Shown: one piece after another, positions 52,615 through 61,652 of the stretch
Layout: each line of letters starts with the position of its first letter
Position numbering within the stretch: position 1 is the stretch's first letter
NCBI RefSeq assembly: GCF_900143695.1
Contig: NZ_FRFE01000004.1
Coordinates: 62,001 to 126,000, forward strand
From: Desulfopila aestuarii DSM 18488
GTDB lineage: Bacteria; Desulfobacterota; Desulfobulbia; Desulfobulbales; Desulfocapsaceae
Length of the DNA stretch: 64,000 bases
Reading direction: 5' to 3'
Made by a program: the position numbers and the translations under genes
Notes under the pieces: model-generated
The model's input: only the letters and a program-made list of their open reading frames with translations
What the model was told of the DNA's origin: nothing
The model's database searches: none

Positions 52615-53588
52615 CAGAGATCCTCCTCAGGCTGGGAAATGTCGAACCCCAGATGCCGAAACATGTCGATATCTTGCTGCAGGTTGTTGCCAGCAGTGGT
52701 CAGGTAGTTGCCGACGATGGCGCCATTGGCACCTGAGGTGAAACAACGCGATTGTTCTTCGCCGAGCATCCCGCGGCCTCCGGCCAGTCGAATAATCGCC
52801 TGCGGGTTGATGATTCGAAACATCGCTACACAGGTTAAAATATCGGAAACCGATATTGGTTCAAGATCGGCAAAAGGTGTATTGGGAATCGGTGTCAGAA
52901 TGTTCATTGGGATAGAGAGGATACCCAATTCACGTAATTCAAAAGCAAGCTCCAGTCGATGCCGAAGACTCTCTCCCATGCCGATGATCCCCCCGGAGCA
53001 AACTTCAAGACCAACCTCCTGGGCAATTCTTATGGAGGCGATTTTCTCCTCCCAAGTGTGGGTTGTGCAAACCTTGGGGAAATAGCTGCGACATGCTTCA
53101 AGGTTGCAATGGTAACGGGTCACGCCAAAAGATTTCAGCTTCTCAGCCTTTTCCCTGGTCAGCATGCCCATGGATGCGCAAAACGACATTTTTGTCTGCG
53201 CCCGTAACTGTTGATATATTTCTCCAAAAAAATCGAGATGGTTATCACTGACAGTTCTGCCGGCAGTCACCAGGGAAAAGCGTTGTACGCCCTGCGCCTC
53301 ATTCTCCCTGGCCATTTTGAGTGCAGTCTCTTCATCTACTGTTTCATAGCTTTCAATGGCAACATCGTACCATGACGATTGCGCGCAAAACTTGCAATCT
53401 TCAGAACATTTCCCGGATTTTGCATTGACGATTGAGCAGAGGTCAAGGTTGTCGTTGTGGAATGCCCGCCGCAACTGGTCGGCCGCCAAAAACAGTTCTT
53501 GAGGATTCTCAGTTGTTGCCAGTTCCATTGCCTGGTCGAAATTGAGCAGGCCTCCGCCTCGAACGAGCTGCATATAGTGTTTCAGCAT
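52614..53588 (-). CDS. bioB: Biotin synthase BioB
   Basis: 324-residue radical SAM enzyme. The [4Fe-4S] motif is [12 protein letters not shown] near residue 60. The [21 protein letters not shown] segment, the [10 protein letters not shown] motif and the Arg in [13 protein letters not shown], which belongs to the second cluster site, are present. It inserts sulfur into dethiobiotin. The ATG at 53588 is preferred over an in-frame TTG at 53597. First gene of the operon bioB-A-F-G-C-D. Confidence 0.96.
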   Translation of the reverse strand: MLKHYMQLVRGGGLLNFDQAMELATTENPQELFLAADQLRRAFHNDNLDLCSIVNAKSGKCSEDCKFCAQSSWYDVAIESYETVDEETALKMARENEAQGVQRFSLVTAGRTVSDNHLDFFGEIYQQLRAQTKMSFCASMGMLTREKAEKLKSFGVTRYHCNLEACRSYFPKVCTTHTWEEKIASIRIAQEVGLEVCSGGIIGMGESLRHRLELAFELRELGILSIPMNILTPIPNTPFADLEPISVSDILTCVAMFRIINPQAIIRLAGGRGMLGEEQSRCFTSGANGAIVGNYLTTAGNNLQQDIDMFRHLGFDISQPEEDL

Positions 53589-53709
53589 ACTTTTCAATCC
53601 GCCATCTTTATTGCCTCACCATATCGGGACAGTGAGTCTTTTGTTATATGGATTACAGCCTCATTACGGTAAAAAAATAATGCAGCAACTATAGACGGCA
53701 ATATCCAAG

Positions 53710-53838
53710 GGGTGACAAACGTCGCTATCACCCTGCCAAACAGCCGCTTTCGATCAGGCGAGGTCAAAGACCTTAGCGTTCCTGAAGCGGCTTTTCGGTT
53801 TGGCAAGCGGTTATGGTGTCACATATCCTTTGACACCA
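53710..53838. repeat. Three consecutive hairpins in the fabD-bioB intergenic region
   Basis: First: GGGTGA/TCACCC (53710-53733). Second: a 72-nt imperfect palindrome (53734-53805) with outer arms TGCCAAAC/GTTTGGCA and inner AGCCGCTT-like, CAGG/CCTG and AGGTC/GACCT pairs. Third: TGGTGTCA/TGACACCA (53814-53838). No U-runs follow. They lie between the fabD stop and the bioB start on the common minus strand and could act as terminator, leader structure or a REP-like element. Confidence 0.6.
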
Positions 53839-53847
53839 ACAACTCTT

Positions 53848-54795
53848 TTAGCTTATGGAAAGTTTTTCAAGACAACCAGCGAGCGCATCGGGGGTGTCAA
53901 ACTGTAATGCGGTAATTTCAACTCCTTTGGGTTTGATCTTTCGCATCATACCTTTCAGCACGGTTTTCGGACCAACCTCAATAAATGTATCAACCCCATC
54001 GTTGATCATGGCCGTTATTATTTCACACCACCGGACCCGTGAGGCAATCTGGCGCCCCATCATGTCGCGGATCTGATCAGGGTCAGAGGAAACTGCTGCA
54101 GAAACATTGAAATATACAGGTGCACCAGGTACCTTAAATTCAATACTATTCATAAACGACGAGAATTCTGGGACCGCGTTGGCAACCAGAGGGCTATGAT
54201 TTGCGACACTGACATTTAATGGTATAACTTTTGCGCCTTTTGCTTCGGCAAGCGGAGAGACGGCGTCAAGCGCGTCCATGCTGCCTGAAATGACGATCTG
54301 CTCAGGTGTATTATGGTTTGCAGCAGTCACAACTCCGGAACCATCGTAGCTTGCAAGCACGTCTTCAACTGCCTCAATGGACAGGCCGACCACCGCTCGC
54401 ATTCCACCAGGATTGGCCGCCCCTTCCCTCTCCATTAAAGCGCCTCTTTTGGCCACAAGGCGCAGTGTATCTGTCGGGCTCAATACACCTGCGGCACAGA
54501 GGGCGGAATACTCACCTAGGCTATGACCGGCAAAGCAACTGACCTTTACATCTCCAAGTAGCTTTTTCAGTGCAGTCCAGCAAATCAGGTTGGTAACCGT
54601 AATCGCAGGCTGCAGTTTGGCGTTTCGGGTCAATTCCTCCATAGGGCCGTCATTTATAAGTGCCTCTAAAGGCAAACCACAGGCCTCCTCACCAAGCCGC
54701 ATCATTTCCCTGCAATCGCTGTCCTGCTCAATGAACTCCCGCCCCATGCCGAGAAATTGCGATCCCTGTCCTGGAAACAGAACTGCTATTTTCAT
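53848..54795 (-). CDS. fabD: Malonyl CoA-acyl carrier protein transacylase FabD
   Basis: 315 residues. LFPGQGSQFLGMGRE opens the protein, the catalytic Ser lies in FAGHSLGEYSALCAAG near residue 92, the QIVISG segment and the catalytic His in NVSVANHSPLVANA near residue 202. It loads malonate onto ACP for fatty-acid synthesis, which also feeds the BioC-BioG biotin route downstream. It stands apart from other fab genes here, about 100 nt after lspA. Confidence 0.96.
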   Translation of the reverse strand: MKIAVLFPGQGSQFLGMGREFIEQDSDCREMMRLGEEACGLPLEALINDGPMEELTRNAKLQPAITVTNLICWTALKKLLGDVKVSCFAGHSLGEYSALCAAGVLSPTDTLRLVAKRGALMEREGAANPGGMRAVVGLSIEAVEDVLASYDGSGVVTAANHNTPEQIVISGSMDALDAVSPLAEAKGAKVIPLNVSVANHSPLVANAVPEFSSFMNSIEFKVPGAPVYFNVSAAVSSDPDQIRDMMGRQIASRVRWCEIITAMINDGVDTFIEVGPKTVLKGMMRKIKPKGVEITALQFDTPDALAGCLEKLSIS

Positions 54796-54897
54796 GCGAA
54801 CTTCCTCTCATTTTAAACGTTATCGTTGTTGGCTTCACACAATCTGCGAAAGCCAACTTTTTTTAGCGGATACTGGGAGTATTGGCGATAACGCCTG

Positions 54898-55377
54898 CTA
54901 CTCCTTGGTACTATTTTTAGGTCTGTCTAGAATGGACAGAACGATAAAAATTCCGGCGCCAACACAGATAGCCGAATCGGCGACGTTAAAGGCTGGCCAA
55001 TGATAATCCTGAATATACACATCGAAAAAATCGACCACTGCACCGAGCCTGACCCTGTCAATCAAGTTGCCTGCAGCACCTCCGGCAATGCAGGCAAAGG
55101 CAGGGCCATACCATCTGTTCTCGCGCCGCATTATAAAATATCCGGCGGTGAGTCCGACAATTGCAACAATCCCGACGCCTACAAAGAAATAGTGCCGCCA
55201 TGGTGAATCCACGTCGGCAAACATGCTGAATGCGGCACCGGTATTGGTGACATAGACCAGATTGAAAAATCCAGGGATTATCTCCCTGGATTCATAGAGG
55301 CGAAATGAACTCAGTATCCACCATTTGCTCAACTGGTCGGCAACTATTACAACAATTACCAGAAGGAAATAGCCCAC
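54898..55377 (-). CDS. lspA: Lipoprotein signal peptidase LspA (signal peptidase II)
   Basis: 159 residues, four transmembrane helices. The first has VIVVADQLSKWW. The catalytic aspartates lie in GAVVDFFDVY and FNVADSAI, and GGAAGNLIDRVRLG is the conserved loop before them. It cleaves prolipoprotein signal peptides in the inner membrane. It starts 3 nt after the ileS stop, the usual ileS-lspA pairing. Lipoproteins such as the one at 10374-10889 would be substrates. Confidence 0.96.
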   Translation of the reverse strand: MGYFLLVIVVIVADQLSKWWILSSFRLYESREIIPGFFNLVYVTNTGAAFSMFADVDSPWRHYFFVGVGIVAIVGLTAGYFIMRRENRWYGPAFACIAGGAAGNLIDRVRLGAVVDFFDVYIQDYHWPAFNVADSAICVGAGIFIVLSILDRPKNSTKE

Positions 55378-55380
55378 AGA

Positions 55381-58203
55381 TCAACCTTCCTCCGGAAGAT
55401 CAAGTGTGGCGACAACCTGCGCACAACGTTCACAGATCTGCGGATGATCACTATTGTCGCCGACGGTTGTTGAGCGAATCCAGCAACGTTCACATTTTTC
55501 ACCGGAGGCGGCCTTGACTGCTATTTTCATTCCTGGAATATCCTCGCCCTCGAAAACCTTCAGCCTACCTGCAGCGTCATCAAGTAATTTCGAAAGTTCC
55601 GAAACGATACAGATCTCTTTGATTGTCTTCCACTCTTTTTCTACAAAAGGAGCAAGGTCGCCTTCTACCTTCAGCAAAACTTCAGCTTCAAGAGGATGGC
55701 CAATCACCTTATCCCTTCGAGCTATTTCCAGCACCTTGGTGATTTCCGATCGAATCTTGATCAGATTGCTCCACCGCGAATCAAGGGCTTGATCGATCTC
55801 GGCATCTTTCTTTTCGGGGAACTCGGTAAAGAAAATACTCTTCTTAAGCGGTGTAGAATTATCGTGATTGTGGAGCGACTCCCATGCCTCCTGAGCGGTA
55901 AAGCTCAACACCGGGCTCATAAGCCGCAGGATGCCATCAAGGATCTCATACAGTACTGTCTGAGCGGCGCGCCGCTGGTGCGAATCGGTTCCTGCTGTAT
56001 AGAGTCTGTCCTTGATAATGTCGAGATAGAAGGCACTCATGGTGGTTCCGCAGAAATAATTGAGACCGTGATAGATGGTATGGAACTCGTATTTCTCGTA
56101 CCCTTTCAAAATCCGCTGTTTCAACTCCTCATACCGGGCAAGAGCCCAGCGATCGAGTTCCGGCAAATCCGCAGCGGCCACACGATTGACGTTCGGGTCG
56201 AAGTCACTGAGATTACCAAGCATATAACGAATGGTGTTGCGGATTTTGCGATAGGCATCTGAAACCTGCCGCAATATCTCATCGGAAACCTTCACATCGT
56301 CACGGTAATCCTCACTGCTTACCCACAACCGCAAAATCTCCGCGCCGTATTTTTCTATCACCTCACCGGGTGCGACCACATTACCGACGGACTTCGACAT
56401 CTTCTTGCCTTCGCCATCGACAACATATCCGTGGGTCAAAACACCGTGGAATGGTGCACGATCTCTGGTGCCTACAGAGGTGAGCAGAGCACTCTGGAAC
56501 CAGCCTCGATGCTGGTCACTTCCTTCAAGATAGAGATCTGCCGGCGAACGAAGTTCATCCCGCTGCTCACAAACGGCAGCATGGCTGACGCCGGAGTCAA
56601 ACCAGACATCAAGGATATCCTCTTCCTTGACAAAATCTTTCGAGCCGCAGGAACATACAGCATCTTCGCCAACAAAGGTTTTCACATCATGGCGGAACCA
56701 GGCGTCGGCACCTTCTTGTCTGAACAGCTCATCAATTTTCTGCACCAGTTGCTCGCTTCGAAGGATCTCGCCGCATTTGGTACAACTCACAACAGTAATC
56801 GGCACGCCCCAGCTTCTCTGGCGGGAAAGGCACCAGTCAGGTCGCCCTTCCACCATGGAATAGATACGCTGCATACCCCATGAGGGGGTCCACTGCACCT
56901 TACCGATGGCGGCAAGAGCATTGGTCCGCAGATTATTGTTTTCCATTGAAATAAACCACTGCGGTGTGGCCCGGTACATAACAGGCTTTTTACAACGCCA
57001 GCAATGGGGATAGCTATGGGCGATATTACTCTGGTGGATAAGAACACCGGAAGAGGCCATATCGTTGATTATACGACCGTTCACGTCGGGAACCCTGGCG
57101 CCGACATAGGGGCCTGCCTCACTGGTATATATGCCTTCATTATCTACCGGCGAGAGGATATCAAGTCCGTAGCGCAGGCCGGTTTGATAGTCATCTGCAC
57201 CATGCCCTGGAGCGGTGTGTACGCAACCGGTACCTGCATCGGTGGTGACATAATCGGCAAGAACCAGTAACGAATCACGATCAAGAAACGGATGACGACA
57301 ATTCTTTCTCTCCAACCCTGCGGCGGAGAAAGTAGCCTTAATCGAATACTCGGCGATTTTCGCTTCTGTCATCACCGTCTCAACCAGATCTTTCGCTATA
57401 ATCCAGGTCTCGTCGCCAACGGCTACGGCGGCATAGTCGAAGTCGGGATGCAGAGCTACTGCCAGGTTGGCTGGCAATGTCCACGGTGTTGTGGTCCAGA
57501 TAACAACAAATACCTTGTTGCCGGCCAGGACAGGATCAACATCCGAAATATCGTCTTTAACCGGAAACTTGACATACACTGACGGCGATTTGTGGTTGTG
57601 ATATTCAACTTCCGCTTCCGCCAGTGCAGTGGTACAAGTGGAGCACCAGTAGACAGGCTTTTTGTTACGAACCACAGATTCAGAAAGAAGAAAACGGTTA
57701 AACTCCCGGGCAATAGCCGCCTCATATTCATACGTCATAGTGAGGTACGGATTATCCCAGTCGCCAAGCACACCAAGTCTTTTGAATTCAGCCTTCTGTG
57801 TTTTGATCCATTTTTCGGCGTAGGTACGGCACGCGCCCCTTTTCGACAGTTTTGGAATAACCTTTTTCTTCTCACCCAATTCCTTATCAACGTTATGCTC
57901 AATCGGCAGACCGTGACAGTCCCAACCAGGAATATATGGGGCGTTAAAGCCAGCCATCCTCCGCGATCGCAAAATGATGTCTTTGAGAATCTTATTAAAG
58001 GCAGTTCCAAGATGGATATGACCGTTTGCGTATGGCGGACCGTCATGCAAGACGAACAACGGCTTATCCTTAGCGCTTTCCTGCAGCATCTCATAAAGGT
58101 CTTCTTTGTCCCAGCGCTTAAGATAATTTGGTTCATTCTGCGCGAGATTCGCCTTCATCTTGAACTTTGTCTGGGGCAGATTCAGAGTTGCCCTGTAGTC
58201 CAT
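55381..58203 (-). CDS. ileS: Isoleucyl-tRNA synthetase
   Basis: 940 residues, class I synthetase. The HIGH-type motif is in PPYANGHIHLGTAFNK, the KMSKS motif reads KMSKSVGN near residue 598, and the editing (CP1) domain lies between them. The C-terminal zinc site CERCWIRSTTVG...ICERC marks the bacterial type. It charges tRNA-Ile and edits valine. AAAGGAG precedes the ATG at 58203. lspA follows 3 nt downstream. No T-box leader was recognised in the 509 nt upstream. Confidence 0.98.
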   Translation of the reverse strand: MDYRATLNLPQTKFKMKANLAQNEPNYLKRWDKEDLYEMLQESAKDKPLFVLHDGPPYANGHIHLGTAFNKILKDIILRSRRMAGFNAPYIPGWDCHGLPIEHNVDKELGEKKKVIPKLSKRGACRTYAEKWIKTQKAEFKRLGVLGDWDNPYLTMTYEYEAAIAREFNRFLLSESVVRNKKPVYWCSTCTTALAEAEVEYHNHKSPSVYVKFPVKDDISDVDPVLAGNKVFVVIWTTTPWTLPANLAVALHPDFDYAAVAVGDETWIIAKDLVETVMTEAKIAEYSIKATFSAAGLERKNCRHPFLDRDSLLVLADYVTTDAGTGCVHTAPGHGADDYQTGLRYGLDILSPVDNEGIYTSEAGPYVGARVPDVNGRIINDMASSGVLIHQSNIAHSYPHCWRCKKPVMYRATPQWFISMENNNLRTNALAAIGKVQWTPSWGMQRIYSMVEGRPDWCLSRQRSWGVPITVVSCTKCGEILRSEQLVQKIDELFRQEGADAWFRHDVKTFVGEDAVCSCGSKDFVKEEDILDVWFDSGVSHAAVCEQRDELRSPADLYLEGSDQHRGWFQSALLTSVGTRDRAPFHGVLTHGYVVDGEGKKMSKSVGNVVAPGEVIEKYGAEILRLWVSSEDYRDDVKVSDEILRQVSDAYRKIRNTIRYMLGNLSDFDPNVNRVAAADLPELDRWALARYEELKQRILKGYEKYEFHTIYHGLNYFCGTTMSAFYLDIIKDRLYTAGTDSHQRRAAQTVLYEILDGILRLMSPVLSFTAQEAWESLHNHDNSTPLKKSIFFTEFPEKKDAEIDQALDSRWSNLIKIRSEITKVLEIARRDKVIGHPLEAEVLLKVEGDLAPFVEKEWKTIKEICIVSELSKLLDDAAGRLKVFEGEDIPGMKIAVKAASGEKCERCWIRSTTVGDNSDHPQICERCAQVVATLDLPEEG

Positions 58204-58712
58204 GGTATTCTCCTTTAATATGATAACATCAACCGGGAATAAACTCCGGATTGTAGGTAATATGGTTTTCCTTCCAATCCATCAAGGTATATCGAGAGCG
58301 GAAAACTTATAAAGATAACAATTGAGCTGCAAGTTGCAAGCGCTAAAATCAGCTTTTCAACAACATCCGACTACCACGTACATCCCATCTTTTCCATCCC
58401 TTTCAGAGCACGTCACCAACCGATACTAACATGTCGATTATACGTTAATACTTCATAGCATTTCAAACCAATATGTTTGCAGTCATCTTGCGTTCAATCG
58501 TCTTATCCGTCAAATATAGTGAGAACTGACATGATCAAAACCCATTTTCGACTGTGACGTAAGGTCTGAGGTGTGGTATATATTTGGCCAAACGGCAACT
58601 TACCATCCATCACAACGTATGAGAGATGTGAAGTTGCAGTCATTAAAAACAATGAATCTCTATTGACGGCGCAATTGCACCTCATTTGCGCTCGTCTTAT
58701 AAATCGGATTGT
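58204..58712. other. Non-coding region between divergent ileS and ftsE
   Basis: 509 nt. A CCGG-CCGG palindrome (about 58232-58252) lies near the ileS start. A TTGACG at 58663-58668 resembles a -35 box for ftsE, but no -10 at normal spacing was found. No gene, tRNA or repeat was recognised. Confidence 0.45.
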
Positions 58713-59420
58713 ATGAAAGACGAATCACCTGTGCCGGATACACCCATGGTCGAATTGATCAAGGTGTCTAAGCGCTATCCACCTGATGTCACTGCCCTCT
58801 CGTCTGTTTCCCTTTCGGTTGATCGGGGAGAGATGTTTTTTATCATAGGTCGCAGTGGTGCTGGCAAGACGACTATTTTGAAACTCATCTCAAGTATGGA
58901 ACCCCCCACAAGCGGTCTCGTCGAGATTTCCGGACAGACCATCCATCGTCTCAAAGGGGGCAAGCTTGCTAAATTGCGCCAGAAAATAGGAGTGGCCTAC
59001 CAGGACTTCAAGCTATTAACCGATCGGACTGCAGCAGAAAACATCGCCATCTCTATGGAGGTTTCCTACAAGAAGCCACAAATTATTCGCAATCGGGTAC
59101 GTTCCCTGCTTGAGCAGCTCGACCTTGCTGATAAGCATGACACCATCACCGGCGAACTGTCGAGAGGCGAGCAACAGCGGGTTACCTTGGCTCGGGCTGT
59201 AGCAAACTCCCCCACTATGGTCTTGGTGGATGAACCAACAGGCAATCTCGATGCTGATACCACTGAACGTGTAGTGAAGCTTTTGCAGAACAGTCATAAA
59301 TCTGGTGCCACTGTGATCATTGCCACCCATGATGAATCGATCTACCGTAACACCTCCTGTCGTATAATGGAGTTGCGCCAGGGCGCCATTCATTCCATCG
59401 TGAGAGGTGACCAAGCATGA
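58713..59420 (+). CDS. ftsE: Cell-division ATP-binding protein FtsE
   Basis: 235 residues from the ATG at 58713; the ATG at 58746 is a possible alternative because homologues begin near VELIKVSKRY. It has Walker A GRSGAGKTT, signature LSRGEQQRV and Walker B MVLVDEPTGNLD. With FtsX it forms the ABC complex that controls septal peptidoglycan hydrolysis through EnvC. Its stop overlaps the ftsX start (ATGA). Confidence 0.95.
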   Translation: MKDESPVPDTPMVELIKVSKRYPPDVTALSSVSLSVDRGEMFFIIGRSGAGKTTILKLISSMEPPTSGLVEISGQTIHRLKGGKLAKLRQKIGVAYQDFKLLTDRTAAENIAISMEVSYKKPQIIRNRVRSLLEQLDLADKHDTITGELSRGEQQRVTLARAVANSPTMVLVDEPTGNLDADTTERVVKLLQNSHKSGATVIIATHDESIYRNTSCRIMELRQGAIHSIVRGDQA

Positions 59421-60304
59421 GTTTCTGGTTCACCGTACTGAGACAGGTTGGGCGCAACCTGCGACAGACATGGATGTCACAGATCATGACTCTGCTGACA
59501 GTGAGTCTCTCCGTACTGATCTTCAGCCTTTTCTATCTTATTTATACGAATATGCTTACGGTCGGCGATCAACTCGGAGACGATCTGCGGCTGATCGTCT
59601 ATCTCGAGGAACAGCCGGTCCCTGAGATGCAGGAACAGCTAAGACGTAAAATCACCGCTTTTGATGATGTGGAGGAGATCAAGTTTATCTCACCGGAAGA
59701 AGCCTATGAGAAGTTTGCCAACCAACTGGGCAATGACCGAGACGTTCTTGAAGACATGCCCCGAGACTTCCTGCCACCGTCCATTGAAGTCACCCCGTTA
59801 AAAACACTCAGAAGCCTTAATCAGATCAAGCTCTTTTCTGATTATCTCGCAAAACTTCCGGGCACTTTGAAAGTGCAGTATGGCCAGGACTGGATGGAGC
59901 GTTTCTTTAATTTTACCCGACTACTCTCCATCGTTGTGCTGTTGAGTGGCAGCTTGCTCATTTTAACCACAGTGTTCATGGTAGCCTATACCATTCGCCT
60001 CACTATCTTTGGACGCCATGACGAACTTGAGTTGCTGAAACTGGTTGGCGCTACAAACGCCTATATTCGGACCCCCTTTCTCCTTGAGGGACTTTTCCAG
60101 GGGCTTCTGGGATCTATGTTCGGACTTGCCATGTTGTATATGCTATTTCGATGGATCACCGAACGATTCGCCGGACCCGGTTTTCTCAGTATGATCCAGT
60201 TCACATTCTTTCCACCAGTGACCATCGCGACAATTATTGTGATATCAGTGCTGCTCTGTACCGTTGGTAGTCACACCTCCATGCAAAAATACATTAAGGT
60301 ATGA
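59417..60304 (+). CDS. ftsX: Cell-division membrane protein FtsX
   Basis: 295 residues with four transmembrane helices: one near residue 24-46, then a periplasmic loop (about 47-165, DDLRLIVYLEEQPVPEMQEQL), and three in the C-terminal half, including TIRLTIFGRHDELELLKLVGATNAYIRTPFLLEG in the FtsX/MacB motif region. The periplasmic loop is where FtsX holds EnvC. The start overlaps ftsE by 4 nt and the stop overlaps the envC start by 4 nt. Confidence 0.95.
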   Translation: MSFWFTVLRQVGRNLRQTWMSQIMTLLTVSLSVLIFSLFYLIYTNMLTVGDQLGDDLRLIVYLEEQPVPEMQEQLRRKITAFDDVEEIKFISPEEAYEKFANQLGNDRDVLEDMPRDFLPPSIEVTPLKTLRSLNQIKLFSDYLAKLPGTLKVQYGQDWMERFFNFTRLLSIVVLLSGSLLILTTVFMVAYTIRLTIFGRHDELELLKLVGATNAYIRTPFLLEGLFQGLLGSMFGLAMLYMLFRWITERFAGPGFLSMIQFTFFPPVTIATIIVISVLLCTVGSHTSMQKYIKV

Positions 60305-61611
60305 CCAGCGGGAATATGGAAGGAAGCAGTATTCAACTCACGGCAAGCGATAATTTTTTGCCAGGTACCGGATGTTTTTGGCCGCAATCACTCCCGGCCT
60401 TGAAACATTTATTTGCAGGCGTTTTCGTTTATCTCATCTTCACTATCGTTTTCTGTCCAATTATCGCCTCTGCGGCAGCCACAAAAGATATTCCCGGAGA
60501 TATCGACAGCTATCGCGAGCAAATCAGGAGACTCGAACGAAATATCCAGGAGCAGAAGGAAAAACGGGAAGAAACAAAAAAGAGCGAGGTCAATCTTCTT
60601 GGCGAACTGGAAGATATCGACAAGAGGGTGAAAGACCAGCAAAAGACCGTCGAAGATTTCGAAACAAAGGTTCAACTCCAGCAGATGCTGATTGACCTCA
60701 AACAAGAAGAAATACAATCCCTGCAGAACGGGCGGGCAAAAATGCTCGACCACTTGAGAAAGCGATCCGGAGCCTATTACAAGATGGGCAAAATCGGGTT
60801 TTTAAATGTCGCCTTTTCATCTCAAACGCTTCCAGCCCTACTCAAGTTTCATGATGCCTTCCAAACCCTGATTACCTACGATAAGAATCTTATAATCGAG
60901 TACCGCGGCAAAATTCAGACCCTGCAGCGAGCCCGTGACGCCGAAAATCTCGAATTGCAACTTCTGCAGGATTTTATCAACGAGGCCCAGGCGGAACGCG
61001 ATAAAATTGATAAAATTCGGTCCGAGAAAGAACAACTTCTTGCCCACATCCGTTCGCAAAAACAGCTGCATGAGCAGGCCGCCAAGGAGATGGAAGTTGC
61101 CTCGGAAGAGCTCTCTCAGAAACTGATCTCATTAAAGAGCAAAGAACAGATCCTGGAAAAAACTTTTGCCAACAGCAAGGGGAGACTGAGGGTGCCTGTT
61201 GCCGGCAGAGTGATTACATATTTTCATCAGGAAAAGTTTAACAGACTGGGGGTTCTTAACAAATCACAGGGAATCGCCATCGCCGCTCCAGACGGCACCA
61301 AGGTTGAAGCCGTTTCCGGCGGCAGCGTAATATTTGCTGGATATTTGCGCGGATATGGCAATACTGTAATAATACATCATGGCTATCAATATTATTCCAT
61401 AACCTCTCGACTGGAAGGAATACCAGTGAAGGAAGGAGACATTGTCAGAGAGGGTACGAAGATTGGCCAGGTGAGTGAAACCGCCGCCCTTATTGATGAG
61501 GGCGTCTATTTTGAGATCCGCCACGGCAGAGACTCCCAGGATCCACTCAAATGGCTCAATCTCAACAAACTTGAGCATTCAAAACATCTTCAGGAATTAA
61601 ATCAGGGCTAG
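60301..61611 (+). CDS. envC: EnvC-like murein hydrolase activator with a degenerate LytM domain
   Basis: 436 residues. A signal anchor at about 37-58 is followed by a long coiled coil (about 60-285, IRRLERNIQEQKEKREETKKSE) and a C-terminal LytM/M23-like domain (about 300-425). The zinc ligands of active M23 enzymes appear missing: the HxGxD position reads KSQGIAI, the YAHL position YSITSRL, and the HxHFE position GVYFEIR. This fits EnvC, which does not cut peptidoglycan but activates amidases under FtsEX control. The target amidase is not in the window. Confidence 0.88.
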   Translation: MTSGNMEGSSIQLTASDNFLPGTGCFWPQSLPALKHLFAGVFVYLIFTIVFCPIIASAAATKDIPGDIDSYREQIRRLERNIQEQKEKREETKKSEVNLLGELEDIDKRVKDQQKTVEDFETKVQLQQMLIDLKQEEIQSLQNGRAKMLDHLRKRSGAYYKMGKIGFLNVAFSSQTLPALLKFHDAFQTLITYDKNLIIEYRGKIQTLQRARDAENLELQLLQDFINEAQAERDKIDKIRSEKEQLLAHIRSQKQLHEQAAKEMEVASEELSQKLISLKSKEQILEKTFANSKGRLRVPVAGRVITYFHQEKFNRLGVLNKSQGIAIAAPDGTKVEAVSGGSVIFAGYLRGYGNTVIIHHGYQYYSITSRLEGIPVKEGDIVREGTKIGQVSETAALIDEGVYFEIRHGRDSQDPLKWLNLNKLEHSKHLQELNQG

Positions 61612-61652
61612 CCTTGCCCCAACCGCCGGCCCCGGCCCCGGAGTTTCACACG

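Noticed and set aside
53734-53805. Integron attC site
   Set aside because: The outer arms GCCAAAC/GTTTGGC break the RYYYAAC/GTTRRRY rule at one position, and there is no integrase or gene cassette nearby.
53594-53806. 70-residue open frame upstream of bioB on the minus strand
   Set aside because: It lies over the large palindrome, has no ribosome-binding site and no recognisable protein features.
58204-58712. T-box leader for ileS
   Set aside because: No GGTGGNACC-type T-box or stem I motifs were found in the upstream strand.
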